From NCBI GenBank assembly GCA_022824735.1, contig JAJDZI010000119.1, forward strand, positions 1 through 42,865: a stretch of DNA of 42,865 bases. The letters run 5' to 3'. Below, in pieces: positions 33,990 through 42,369 of the stretch. The stretch comes from Nitrospirales bacterium. Lineage in GTDB: Bacteria > Nitrospirota > Nitrospiria > Nitrospirales > UBA8639. Both the position numbers and the translations under genes were made by a program. The number at the start of each line of letters is the position of its first letter. Position 1 is the stretch's first letter. Below the pieces are notes generated by a model, which made no database searches, had not been told where the DNA came from, and saw nothing but the letters and a program-made list of their open reading frames with translations.

Positions 33990-34239
33990 ATGCGAATTGA
34001 ACGCCGTGATCCCACGCTCAAATACCCCCGGGCCGTCCGAGAAGAAAAGCGCCGACTTGTCCTAGACTGGCTCCTGGAATTTCAATTCTCCTCGGTCGAC
34101 CTGCTCGCCCGCCGCCTCGGCCTGACGTACCAAAGTTCCTATAAATTCTTTCGCGCGCTCCTCGACGCCCAGATCATCCAATCATTCAAGAGTGTCTATA
34201 CCAACCAGGTCCGCTATCTCATGCTCACCAAGGCCGGAG
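33990..34239 (+). pseudogene. Replication-relaxation/MobC-like protein, 5' part (broken by IS30 element)
   Basis: AAGGAGG lies seven bases before the ATG at 33990. The sequence begins MRIERRDPTLKYPRAVREEK and continues as a winged-helix domain (LVLDWLLEFQFSSVDLLARRLG, YKFFRALLDAQIIQSF, RYLMLTKAG). It resembles the N-terminus of replication-relaxation (MobC-type) proteins of mobilisable elements. It is interrupted after ...LTKAG by the insertion sequence. Removing 34240-35276 (the element plus one GGAG copy) joins it in frame to the 3' part as ...LTKAGVDMLQVAGRD. Confidence is high for the interruption, moderate for the family. Confidence 0.75.
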
Positions 34240-35229
34240 GGTGGATTCACATTTGAAGTGCAACAGATGGTTTCTAAAAACCTCGGCAGGGGTTTGATAG
34301 CCGAGGCATTGACGCGGCGTATTATTATAGACTTGGACCAGGTGCGTAAAGTGTTCATCGGAGAGCGTGGCCAAGTTGGTTTTACGGGGCAGGGTGCGGC
34401 GTAAGCGCCCGATCGCGTTTTCGATTCCGCCCTTCTGCCAAGGCGCATGCGGCTCACAAAAAAACGTTTCCAGGCCCAAGGCATGGAGCGTGTGATGTTG
34501 GGCGAATTCCGTACCGTTATCGAAGGTGAGGGTTTGCCGCCAGGTTGGGGGTAGCGGGGCCAAGAGCGCCGCCAGCAGGTGGGCGATGGGCGCGGCGGCC
34601 TTGCCGGGGGGCCGGGCGGCGAGGAGCAGGCGCGAGTGGCGTTCGTGCAGGGTCAGGACGGCTTGGCCATAGAGCCGGAACAACATCAGATCGGCCTCCC
34701 AGTGGCCGGGGGTCTGGCGGTCGGCGGCGGCGGCGGGCCGCTCGGTCAGCGGGCGGCGCAGGGTGATGAAGGACGCGGGGCTCCGGCCTTTGGTACTCCG
34801 GCGGCCGCGTTTGGCTTTGGCCCGGGGCAGATAGTGCCGCCACGCATAGTTGGTTTTGCGGGCCATCTGGGCATAGATGAAGCGGTAGATGGTTTCGTGG
34901 GCCATGACCTTCCGGTGCTGCTCCACGGCCAGGCGGCCCGCCACTTGTTGCGGGGACCAGCCGGCTTGAAGCCGGGCCAGGACCCGGGCGCGGAGGTCGG
35001 GGTCGCGGTCGAGCTTGGACCCGCGCCAGCGCCGGGCCCGGGCTTGTTGGTCGGCATAGCCGGGCTGGTAGCCCTGGGTGCGCGCGGCATTGCGTTTCAG
35101 TTCCCGAGCCATGCTTGATGGCGCGCGATCCAGAGTTGCCGCAATTTGGCGGAGCGAGTGTCCCGCGGTGTGTAAGTAGGCCATTTGACAGCGGTCTTCA
35201 AGGGTGAGATGCGTATAAGAGTGTCCCAT
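34225..35229 (-). CDS. IS30-family transposase (DDE)
   Basis: 334 residues. An N-terminal IS30 helix-turn-helix (HLTLEDRCQMAYLHTAGHSLRQIA) is followed by the DDE core: first Asp in GHWEADLM, second in LTFDNGTEF, Glu in KGGIENAIGRLRR. All are present, so it looks intact. The reading frame runs through the left inverted repeat (giving HFKCEST) and only stops at 34225, in flanking host DNA. The last few residues and stop codon are therefore supplied by the gene it landed in. AAGGTG precedes the ATG. Confidence 0.92.
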   Translation of the reverse strand: MGHSYTHLTLEDRCQMAYLHTAGHSLRQIAATLDRAPSSMARELKRNAARTQGYQPGYADQQARARRWRGSKLDRDPDLRARVLARLQAGWSPQQVAGRLAVEQHRKVMAHETIYRFIYAQMARKTNYAWRHYLPRAKAKRGRRSTKGRSPASFITLRRPLTERPAAAADRQTPGHWEADLMLFRLYGQAVLTLHERHSRLLLAARPPGKAAAPIAHLLAALLAPLPPTWRQTLTFDNGTEFAQHHTLHALGLETFFCEPHAPWQKGGIENAIGRLRRTLPRKTNLATLSDEHFTHLVQVYNNTPRQCLGYQTPAEVFRNHLLHFKCESTLRPW

Positions 35230-35272
35230 GGCAACACCTTAACAAAGTGTTGCACTTCGTTTGTGAATTTAG
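34240..35272 (-). mobile_element. IS30-family insertion sequence (about 1.03 kb)
   Basis: Inverted ends: ATTCACATTTGAAGTGCAAC at the left (from 34245) and, read inward on the minus strand, ATTCACAAACGAAGTGCAAC at the right (35249-35268). GGAG occurs on both sides (34236-34239 and 35273-35276); treating it as the target duplication restores the interrupted gene exactly. The outermost 4-5 bases are uncertain. GC is higher than in the rest of the island. Confidence 0.85.
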
Positions 35273-35800
35273 GGAGTCGACATGTTGCAGGTCGCCGGCC
35301 GGGACGTGGCCAAAGCCCAAACCCAGACCTCCCGACTAAACCGATACTCGCACATTATGCACGACTTGGCCGTGCAACGCGCCGTGCTCAAGCGGCTCGC
35401 TCACTACAACGAAGTGATTTGGGATCAACATATCAACCTCCCGGATCAATTCGACAACCCTGATGCCCTCCTGCACTCACCGAAGAACTATTGGGTAGCC
35501 TTGGACTATGAACGCTGACGGAAAGAAGACAAACGCATCTATCTTTCTTTCCTGAATCATGCCCAAGCCCTCGTGAAACGATACTACAGCGGCGTGTACT
35601 ATCTGTTCGACCGCGAACCCGACCTCGTGCACTACCAGACGCTCTTCGCGGCCCCGGCATGGCCCGAGTACCGCTACAATCGCAAGACCGGCAAAATCAC
35701 GCTGGCGGGCACCCACTTCAAGCCTGATGCCATCGAGCGCTTACGCGACTGTTTTCTCTTCATTCACGAGGCCCACAGCCACATAAGGGATTCCCCTTAA
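35273..35800 (+). pseudogene. Replication-relaxation/MobC-like protein, 3' part with in-frame TGA
   Basis: Continues the frame of the 33990 gene: VDMLQVAGRDVAKAQTQ ... NPDALLHSPKNYWVALDYER, then TGA at 35516-35518, then RKEDKRIYLSFLNHAQALV ... CFLFIHEAHSHIRDSP to TAA at 35798. The same frame is open on both sides of the TGA and the protein logic continues (ER-x-RK-x-x-x-RIY...LNHA is typical of the family), so the stop is likely a point mutation, for example from TGG. The gene is therefore doubly broken. A start at 35282 could still give a fragment. Confidence 0.75.
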
Positions 35801-35811
35801 AAAAAGGGAAT
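35790..35811. terminator. Hairpin between convergent reading frames
   Basis: ATTCCCCTT (35790-35798) pairs with AAGGGAAT (35804-35811) around an A-rich loop. It overlaps the stop of the relaxation pseudogene and lies just past the stop of the minus-strand small gene. It could be a weak bidirectional terminator; no long T-run follows. Confidence 0.4.
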
Positions 35812-35813
35812 AA

Positions 35814-36011
35814 TCAAGAATAGTTGATGATCTCTGGGCCAGAAATTTGTTCCGCAACCATTTCATACAATCGGCGCTGATCTATCCTCTCTTTAAAGTA
35901 TTCCCACTTCTCGCGTGTTAACCTTTCGCAAGCACCTTGTAATTTGGATGCAGTCTTAACCGCATAATCGTCGTGCATTGAAGACAGAATCTGCTCTCTG
36001 ATTGAGTCCAT
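35814..36011 (-). CDS. Small hypothetical protein
   Basis: 65 residues, charged and helical (MDSIREQILSSMHDDYAVK ... REKWEYFKERIDQRRLYEMVAEQISG). AAGGAG lies about 12 bases before the ATG on the minus strand. It is AT-rich like the following cargo, and divergent from the GHKL ATPase gene. Its size and charge would suit an accessory or antitoxin-like protein, but no family is recognised. The 180 bases between it and the next gene hold a possible C-terminal remnant of another minus-strand gene (near 36085-36150, ALDRLTKTLATYQPPAK) without a start. Confidence 0.45.
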   Translation of the reverse strand: MDSIREQILSSMHDDYAVKTASKLQGACERLTREKWEYFKERIDQRRLYEMVAEQISGPEIINYS

Positions 36012-36191
36012 ATTTCTTTACTCTCCTTCTCCCTTTTTTCGCTTTGGTTTCTTCTTCCCCGTCTTCTACTTCGGAGCCTTGGCCGGTGGTTGATACGTCG
36101 CCAGGGTCTTGGTCAATCGGTCTAGGGCTTGTTTGATGGCGGAGTTTATGAGTTCTTAGTTCTGTTTGCACTTTTTATGATAAACTAAAAT

Positions 36192-37094
36192 ATGCCTAGA
36201 GACCGTTATGTGATCACCTTCCCACCGTACTGTGACAATCAAATCGATACATATAAAAGGGTTTTCAATGATTACTGGAGATTCATGAAAACCGATTCAT
36301 CTGCAGAAATTATTTTTGAGTGTGGAGATATACGCTTGATTTACCCATTCGGATTAAATGTTATTGCCCTTCTCATCAGAAGTTTTTTGCAACAAAGGTC
36401 AAGAACTATTCTTTTTGTTCACCCGACAGATTCTGCCTGCGAGAGATATTTTGAGGATCAAGGTTTTTACAAAGAATTTCTCATTCAGGACAGAGATAGA
36501 ACCATCGAAGCTTCCCTTCAAAGCACCGGTGTTGGGCTTCGCAGGATGGTTGCATTCGAGCCATTGTATTTCGACACGATTGCCATGTGGTTGAATAGAT
36601 ATTTGTTCTTGCCCGAGGAAAGTATTCAGGAGGCTATAATTGTTCCCCTTCCAGAGATCGTCAACAATGTCATAGACCATAGCCGATCTTCTATGGGTTG
36701 CTATATCAGCGCTCAAGCCTATCCCGATAAAAATAAATTGATGTTATCAGTTGCCGATCTCGGAGTTGGGTTTCTCAATACTTTACTTCCCAAATATCCA
36801 TCATTGAGTGCAAACGAAGGCGCTATTGCATTAGCCATCCAAGAAGGTATATCATCAAAATCTAAAGACCGTAATATTGGTGCTGGGTTATCTATTCTCT
36901 GCGGTTTTCTCAAACAGCGCGGCAACTTGGAAATAATTTCTATTGACGGGCTATGGCAACAGGACGCTGCTGGAAACTCGTTAAGTAGGACGTTGCCCTT
37001 TTCTTTTCCCGGGTCCTGTATTAACATTGAATTTGATAATCAAAAGATTGCCGAATTCATGTTGAGTCAAGACGATGAAAACATTGATCATTAA
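36192..37094 (+). CDS. GHKL ATPase with N-terminal STAS-like region (pair partner of DUF4325)
   Basis: 300 residues. The C-terminal half is a histidine-kinase-type ATPase domain: N box E155-x3-N159-x3-H163 (LPEIVNNVIDHS), G1 box D189-x-G191-x-G193 (VADLGVGF), G2 box GAGLSIL near 230-236. There is no histidine phosphotransfer region or receiver. The N-terminal half (about 35-95, AEIIFECGDIRLIYPFGLNVIALL) resembles a STAS-like fold. Such ATPases act as anti-sigma-type kinases or stand-alone switches. The ATG at 36192 has no clear ribosome binding site; a TATGAT at 36176 would make a nearly leaderless transcript. It overlaps the next gene by 20 bases. Confidence 0.75.
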   Translation: MPRDRYVITFPPYCDNQIDTYKRVFNDYWRFMKTDSSAEIIFECGDIRLIYPFGLNVIALLIRSFLQQRSRTILFVHPTDSACERYFEDQGFYKEFLIQDRDRTIEASLQSTGVGLRRMVAFEPLYFDTIAMWLNRYLFLPEESIQEAIIVPLPEIVNNVIDHSRSSMGCYISAQAYPDKNKLMLSVADLGVGFLNTLLPKYPSLSANEGAIALAIQEGISSKSKDRNIGAGLSILCGFLKQRGNLEIISIDGLWQQDAAGNSLSRTLPFSFPGSCINIEFDNQKIAEFMLSQDDENIDH

Positions 37095-37386
37095 AGACAT
37101 TGTTGGTCCATATTGTGGGACATATGAGCAGGGAGCGAAGCTGTCTCATATCATCTATCCTTTGCTCAAGTCTTCCCCAAGAGTCGCTTTGGACTTTCAA
37201 GGAGTTGGATTAACTTCTTCGTCATTCTTCAACGGCGCTATCGTCAATCTGTTGCCAGATTTTACCGACGATGATGGAAGGCTGCGTATCGTCTTTTGTA
37301 ATTTAACGCCACGCGATAATTTTATTTTGCAGCACACGCTGAAAGTTGCGAAACATAGGGATGCAGCGATTGCGCAATTCCGTTAG
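37075..37386 (+). CDS. STAS-like domain protein (DUF4325)
   Basis: 103 residues. VALDFQGVGLTSSSFFNGAIVNLL is the DUF4325 pattern: a strand ending in DF, then a Ser-Ser-Phe loop where STAS anti-sigma antagonists carry their phosphorylated serine. Overlap with the upstream ATPase gene indicates a fixed pair. By analogy with SpoIIAB/SpoIIAA, the ATPase could phosphorylate or bind this protein at Ser in TSSSF. No sigma factor or obvious target gene lies nearby. Function unproven. Confidence 0.75.
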   Translation: MKTLIIKDIVGPYCGTYEQGAKLSHIIYPLLKSSPRVALDFQGVGLTSSSFFNGAIVNLLPDFTDDDGRLRIVFCNLTPRDNFILQHTLKVAKHRDAAIAQFR

Positions 37387-37392
37387 TTCGAA

Positions 37393-37641
37393 TTACGCCA
37401 CTAATACTCGATACCGTATCCCCTTGCCACACAAAGCCCGTGAGAGAGAAGCGATCCGATCAGTTGTATCTTGTTGCACATCCCCATCGTTGAGCCTGGA
37501 CGTAAACTCATTCACATACCGGTGCGTGTACTTCATGCTCCAGTTGTGATAGATACCATAGCAGCCTCGTATCCTGGGACTTATAGGCACTTTTCTAGTG
37601 TGGCCTACGAAAAAGGCATCTGGATGGAACACGTGATGCAA
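37393..37641 (-). pseudogene. C-terminal fragment of an IS1595/ISXO2-type transposase
   Basis: CYGIYHNWSMKYTHRYVNEFTSRLND and the final GKGIRYRVLVA match the end of IS1595-family (ISXO2-like) transposases, which carry G-x-YH-x-VS-x-KHLHRY-x-x-EF-x-FRYN. The catalytic part is missing and the upstream frame is degraded. It marks an older insertion between the two cargo modules. Confidence 0.65.
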
Positions 37642-38168
37642 GTCATTGCCCTGTTGTTACGGGACCGGGTCTTTGATCTTTTGCAGGATCCAAACGCTGC
37701 CAGCGACCCTTCGTCTAAGTAGTTGCCAGCCCCCATTCTCAAAAAGCGCGTCAGTTTAAGGATAATTTCCCAATTTCGTGGGAATCCCGTGGGGCTCTGG
37801 CACGACGCCTGAATGAAAACCGCATGAATAGAGGCGATTCACGGGCATGTGGCTCGTGCCCTGGGGCAGACCGTTGGTCTTTTGGTCGCACGTCACATCG
37901 TCTAGGGACGGTGGTGCTGTGCTCGTTCACGTCGGATCGAGGGATTAACGTGAACCGCATCGGTGGGGAGGTCCACTGGGGCTGACCTGCTCGCCTTACT
38001 CGATTTGGGATCGAGTCTGCGCCGCTGGAAATTTTGGCTACAACACCCTCGACATTCACCTTAACAATCTTGTCGGCCGCTCAACAAATCAATGCCGCCA
38101 TTTCCAGACGTTCGCCTTGGACCTAAATTGAGGGGAAGGTCAATGGCTCCCTCGATTCATGAGATGAC
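37642..38168. other. Non-coding or decayed DNA between the two cargo modules
   Basis: No reading frame here has a ribosome binding site or a recognisable protein. GC rises to about that of the chromosome around 37750-38060, unlike the AT-rich cargo on both sides, so this is probably debris of an insertion sequence or other element. Confidence 0.5.
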
Positions 38169-38197
38169 TTTCCGACTGTGACCACAACAGGTATAAT
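38169..38197 (+). promoter_or_regulatory. Promoter-like sequence before the metallophosphoesterase gene
   Basis: A perfect TATAAT (38192-38197) with a 17-base spacer to a weak -35 (TTTCCG, 38169-38174). Predicted start near 38204, about 40 bases before the ATG at 38246. Confidence 0.5.
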
Positions 38198-38245
38198 TTC
38201 CTCAACCACGCAAACGAGACTCACCCTAAAGTTAGTTGATTGTTC

Positions 38246-40030
38246 ATGCGTCCGATTCGTTGGCTCCATATCTCTGATTTTCACCTGCACGAAAAGCAAT
38301 CCTCAAAACAGGATGCCGTGTTGGATGCAATGCTTCATGACATCAAACAGCGAGGCGATGGCGATGTGATATTCGATTTTGTATTAGTTACCGGCGACCT
38401 TGCCTTTTCTGGAAAAGAATCTGAGTACGAGCTGGTCGAACCTTTTTTTACTAAACTTTCTTCGACGATCGGGTTGTCATGTAATAGAATTTTTTGTGTT
38501 CCAGGCAATCACGATGTTGACCGTAGTCGGCAAAAAATGTCCTTTGCCGGGGCGCGATGTGAGCTTCGTAGCCAAACCGACATTTACTCGTTCCTTGCAA
38601 ACGTCGAGGAGCGTGAAATGTTACTTACGCGCCAAGCTAACTTCCGCAAGTTTCAAGAGCGTTTTTTCTCAGACCAGACAAGAAATCGCACCCAAGACGA
38701 TCTGGGCTATGTTTCCGTAATTGACGTCAATGAAATTCGAATTGCGATTATCGGACTAAACTCTGCGTGGCTCGCCGAAGGAGGTCAATCAGATGATCGC
38801 CAGCTTCTAATTGGCGAAGAACAGGTTAGAAATGCTGTCAAAATTGTGAACACAGTCAATCCCCATGTCATCATCGGCATGGTGCACCATCCATTCGACT
38901 ATCTGCGTGATTTTGATCGATGGCCAGCCAGTCGCTCTTTGGAAGAAATCTGCCACTACTTTCACTTCGGGCATCTTCACTTTCCTGACGCGTCCAGCAT
39001 TGAATCGTATTCGGGGCGCTGCCTGACACTTGCTGCAGGCGCGTTGTTTGAATCGCGCGAGGCATACAATGGCTATACCACGGTTACGCTCGACGTGCTA
39101 CGTGCCAAGGCTGACGTTACCTTCATTCACTTTGATCCCAATAAAGGTGTTTTTTCTAATGAGTCCAAGAAAAGCTATCCACATGAAGTGGATGCAGCCG
39201 TTTCGTGTACTATTAGTGATCTAGGTTCTGCCATCGAACGATATTGTCCGGTCGGTGTAGCCAATTTCACTCATTATCTTGCCGCGCTTCTTTTAGGTAA
39301 TATGTCTGAGGTCCCGATGCTCGTAGACAACGTAGTTGCCTTCAGAACCACCAACCTGCTGCAAGAACAATCTGAGGATGAATTTGCGGCTGTTACGAAG
39401 GACTTCCTAGGTGTCGGCAATGTTATCAAACTACTACACAATCGGGAATCCCTTGACGAAATACTTAACGCGCACGGTCATCCGATCACTGTGTATGGTG
39501 CGAAGCTAAAGGAAGTTTGCGAAACTTATCATGAATTACGGGCAGAGCTTGAGGCTCGTGAAACAAATGCCCGGAAGCTTGCTGGCACAGGGCCTAGAGT
39601 TCCCTTCCAGCACACGTTGGCATTACTGGATGAGCTTCGCTCTGCGGAGGATTGGAGTGCACTTCGTGAGCAGGCTGAGCGGAGTTGCGACCTAAAGAAT
39701 ACAGTTGTGGCGGCTGAAGCCAAGAGAATGTTAGCGCTATGTCTGGCCCGTTCGACCGAGCAAGGGGAGCACCAACGCGCTGCCAGAATTTATCAAGAAC
39801 TTATTGTTTCAGCAGAAGGACAGGCCGACGACTGGGCTAGCTTGGCAACACTGCAGATTGATGACGAAGATAGTGCGCAAGCCGAAGAGACGATAAGAAA
39901 TGCCATTACGACTTTTCCAGTTTATGTTGACCGTTTTATCGAGATCGGGAGGAAAATTCTTGAAGCGACGGGGGATGTTGAATTTCGGGAATGGCTATCG
40001 GCTCAAAAGAAGGACGGGAGGAAAATATGA
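38246..40030 (+). CDS. Calcineurin-like metallophosphoesterase with C-terminal helical/TPR-like region
   Basis: 594 residues from the ATG giving MRPIRWLHISDFHL. All five metal-site motifs are intact: D11-x-H13, G50-D51, G87-N88-H89-D90, H214-H215 (MVHHPFD) and G242-H-x-H245 (GHLHFPD). The catalytic domain occupies about residues 1-290. The remaining 300 residues are helical, with a TPR-like stretch near 495-575 (AAEAKRMLALCLARSTEQGEHQRAARIYQELI, ASLATLQIDDEDSAQAEETIRNAI). Substrates of this superfamily range from DNA and cyclic nucleotides to phosphoproteins. Its stop overlaps the next start by four bases (ATGA), so both proteins are made together. Confidence 0.85.
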   Translation: MRPIRWLHISDFHLHEKQSSKQDAVLDAMLHDIKQRGDGDVIFDFVLVTGDLAFSGKESEYELVEPFFTKLSSTIGLSCNRIFCVPGNHDVDRSRQKMSFAGARCELRSQTDIYSFLANVEEREMLLTRQANFRKFQERFFSDQTRNRTQDDLGYVSVIDVNEIRIAIIGLNSAWLAEGGQSDDRQLLIGEEQVRNAVKIVNTVNPHVIIGMVHHPFDYLRDFDRWPASRSLEEICHYFHFGHLHFPDASSIESYSGRCLTLAAGALFESREAYNGYTTVTLDVLRAKADVTFIHFDPNKGVFSNESKKSYPHEVDAAVSCTISDLGSAIERYCPVGVANFTHYLAALLLGNMSEVPMLVDNVVAFRTTNLLQEQSEDEFAAVTKDFLGVGNVIKLLHNRESLDEILNAHGHPITVYGAKLKEVCETYHELRAELEARETNARKLAGTGPRVPFQHTLALLDELRSAEDWSALREQAERSCDLKNTVVAAEAKRMLALCLARSTEQGEHQRAARIYQELIVSAEGQADDWASLATLQIDDEDSAQAEETIRNAITTFPVYVDRFIEIGRKILEATGDVEFREWLSAQKKDGRKI

Positions 40031-42294
40031 GCACAAGCGGTGATTCATTCGAAGTGGGCCTTCATTTCGAGAACCTTCTCCGAGCAATTTCCAAGGAAAT
40101 ATATGAAACACCGCATGCTTTTATCCGTGAAAATGTCCAGAATGCTGTCGATGCAGTTCGTATTCAGGCCCTTCGCGAGAAAGTTGAACCCTCCGATAAC
40201 CGATACGGCATCGTAATTTCTGTCGATGACCGGACGGTCTCGGTGCGAGACAACGGCATAGGCATGTCTAGGGAAGCTCTCCAGAATTACTTTTGGACGA
40301 TGGGAGCAAGTGGAAAGCGAACACAGGAAGCACGGGAGGCTGGCTGTGTCGGAATGTTTGGTATCGGCGGGTTTGCAAACTTCGGTGTATGCGACATGCT
40401 AGAAGTTACTTCGCAAACTGATGAAGAGTCTATTGGCACACTCACAAGACTCTCAGCTAATGATATCGAGGAAGCTAGTGCTAAAAGGCCGCCGATAATT
40501 CCGTCCGTAACTGTTCAGAGATCAGAGGCCGCTGGGCCTCGTGGAACCATGGTGGTCGGTCGCATGAAGAAGAGTCCTAATGTTGATGACCTCAAGACTT
40601 ATCTAAAGGGTTTTGTCCGTTTCGTTCCGATAGCCATTAAATTCAATGGCGAGATGATTTCACAACAAGTTTTTGGAGATGTTGACGATCGCGCTAACTT
40701 GAAACCTATTGGCTCCCTCAGTGAGACATGGACTTTAGACAATATCACCGTTGCCGGCCGACTTTTCGAGGACCGTGGCCATGCGCTCATAATAGCAATC
40801 GAGGATTTTGCCCGTAATGGTGAGCAATTAAATCTTACAGGCCAATTACGTTTCGAGAACGGTGCCATTGACGTTTTCAAGCGCGGGTTTAAGCTTTGCG
40901 CAACTCAAATTCCGAGCACAATCGGCATCTCAGGTCGGCTTGATTGCGACCTGTTCGCGCCCACCGCAGGGCGTGACTCATTGGATGCAGGCACCACAAG
41001 CTTGTTGGGCGAAATCAGTAAACTTCTAGAGAATGTGGCTATTGACGCGATATTCGACTCACCGGAGAGAATTTCCCAGCATACACGGGTCTTCCGGCTT
41101 GTGGTTCAGCGTGGCTTCATTGGTAAAATGGGCAAAGTGCTCGTTCGATTGGTAGACGGCGATGAAAAGGTATTGTTGGATATAAAACGACGTGCAACAG
41201 AAGGTAACGTTGGAGTTTTCTTCGGAACGGCACAGAAGCAAGCCCTTAACCAAATCATGCAAGCGCGCGGTCATATTGTTGTTCAATTGTCGGCTGATCG
41301 CTATCGCCGGGAGGCCGAAAAGCGATACTTGGAGATGTACTGTAAAGCGAAACCGTTCGACGGGATGATCGATTGTACAGAGGTCTATGACAATATGACA
41401 CGCTTTGAGCGCATGTTTCTTGCCGAAATCGAACAGAACATCTCCAGATCATACGAGATAGCGGAATTCAAGTTGGTTGCCGGGCACCTCACTGAAGATA
41501 TACCTGTTTTTGTCAAGGAGCGTTCCGGTAGTCATCCCATAGAAATATTTGTTGACGTCCGCCACGGGGAGGTAAAAAAACTCGAAAGACTCGGATTGAC
41601 ACCACTTACGCATTCCCTTATTTCCGTATTTTTTCACGAGTATATAGGGCCCTCTCTCAAAAAATGGAGCCCGCGTTTTTTTGGCGATGGGGCATTGAAT
41701 CTCGAACTATTTGCCAAACGGCGTTCGGAGTTATGGATCCTCATCAAGGACGATATCAGCGTTGTCCGTAAGGGGGGGAAGCGAGTGATAGTGACGCGCG
41801 AAGATGTCAAGGTGATCCATGTCGGCGATGAGCCACTACCGGCACATCCCGCTAAGGATCAGACGCATCGCCTGCTTCAGATCATTGACGATGATAGCGG
41901 CACTGACTGGGCAGGATATTACATTCGGTTACCTGATTACGCCTTTCGAGCTTATGGCGATTTGCTCCCCGATTGCGATACCTATGGAGTTGTCTGGATT
42001 GGCAATAAGATTACATTTGTCGCTTCTGACGGCATCAGCGCCCAGTTCCAATACGAAATTCGTCTTGATGAGATTATTGCCGCTGAGGTGGAAGGTAAGC
42101 TTCGTGTAGAAGGAGCCTTGGAACTGACACGACCGATTCAGGAGATGTACGGGAGTGCTTACTTCCCAATCCCGACTGTTTTAGAGAGGTTTCTTGTACC
42201 AGCGGACAACGAGGAGATACGCTTGGATCTATACTGCCAGTTGATCGATATGAGAACCAGTAAATTGTGGGACATTGATAAGCCGGACTCATAG
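40027..42294 (+). CDS. Hsp90-like GHKL ATPase, large (755 residues), partner of the metallophosphoesterase
   Basis: The ATG at 40027 has GGAGG eight bases upstream and overlaps the preceding stop (ATGA). The N-terminal domain is of the Hsp90 type: E35-x3-N39-x2-D42-A (AFIRENVQNAVDAVR), D75-N-G77-I-G79-M (VRDNGIGM), and the lid motif VGMFGIGGFANFG (108-120). The middle region (about 170-350) includes KSPNVDDLKTYLKGFVRFVPI, as in Hsp90-type proteins, but the C-terminal 400 residues do not look like HtpG. It is not the housekeeping chaperone. AT-rich cargo, followed by the convergent integrase. Confidence 0.82.
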   Translation: MSTSGDSFEVGLHFENLLRAISKEIYETPHAFIRENVQNAVDAVRIQALREKVEPSDNRYGIVISVDDRTVSVRDNGIGMSREALQNYFWTMGASGKRTQEAREAGCVGMFGIGGFANFGVCDMLEVTSQTDEESIGTLTRLSANDIEEASAKRPPIIPSVTVQRSEAAGPRGTMVVGRMKKSPNVDDLKTYLKGFVRFVPIAIKFNGEMISQQVFGDVDDRANLKPIGSLSETWTLDNITVAGRLFEDRGHALIIAIEDFARNGEQLNLTGQLRFENGAIDVFKRGFKLCATQIPSTIGISGRLDCDLFAPTAGRDSLDAGTTSLLGEISKLLENVAIDAIFDSPERISQHTRVFRLVVQRGFIGKMGKVLVRLVDGDEKVLLDIKRRATEGNVGVFFGTAQKQALNQIMQARGHIVVQLSADRYRREAEKRYLEMYCKAKPFDGMIDCTEVYDNMTRFERMFLAEIEQNISRSYEIAEFKLVAGHLTEDIPVFVKERSGSHPIEIFVDVRHGEVKKLERLGLTPLTHSLISVFFHEYIGPSLKKWSPRFFGDGALNLELFAKRRSELWILIKDDISVVRKGGKRVIVTREDVKVIHVGDEPLPAHPAKDQTHRLLQIIDDDSGTDWAGYYIRLPDYAFRAYGDLLPDCDTYGVVWIGNKITFVASDGISAQFQYEIRLDEIIAAEVEGKLRVEGALELTRPIQEMYGSAYFPIPTVLERFLVPADNEEIRLDLYCQLIDMRTSKLWDIDKPDS

Positions 42295-42369
42295 AAAAGG
42301 GAAGATAGCGTAGAGCTTGACTTGGCGGGAAGCGCCTCTGAGAGGGCCTCGATTTTTGGTCCATGTCAA

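Noticed and set aside
34579-35118. Gly/Ala-rich open frame opposite the IS30 transposase
   Set aside because: Low-complexity shadow of the transposase coding strand.
37751-38059. 102-codon minus-strand frame
   Set aside because: No ribosome binding site, Arg/Pro-rich random-looking composition, and it lies in decayed DNA.
42295-42369. Possible terminator between the Hsp90-like gene and the integrase
   Set aside because: The hairpin near 42325-42345 has only 4-5 good pairs and the T5 run is displaced; too weak for a separate feature.
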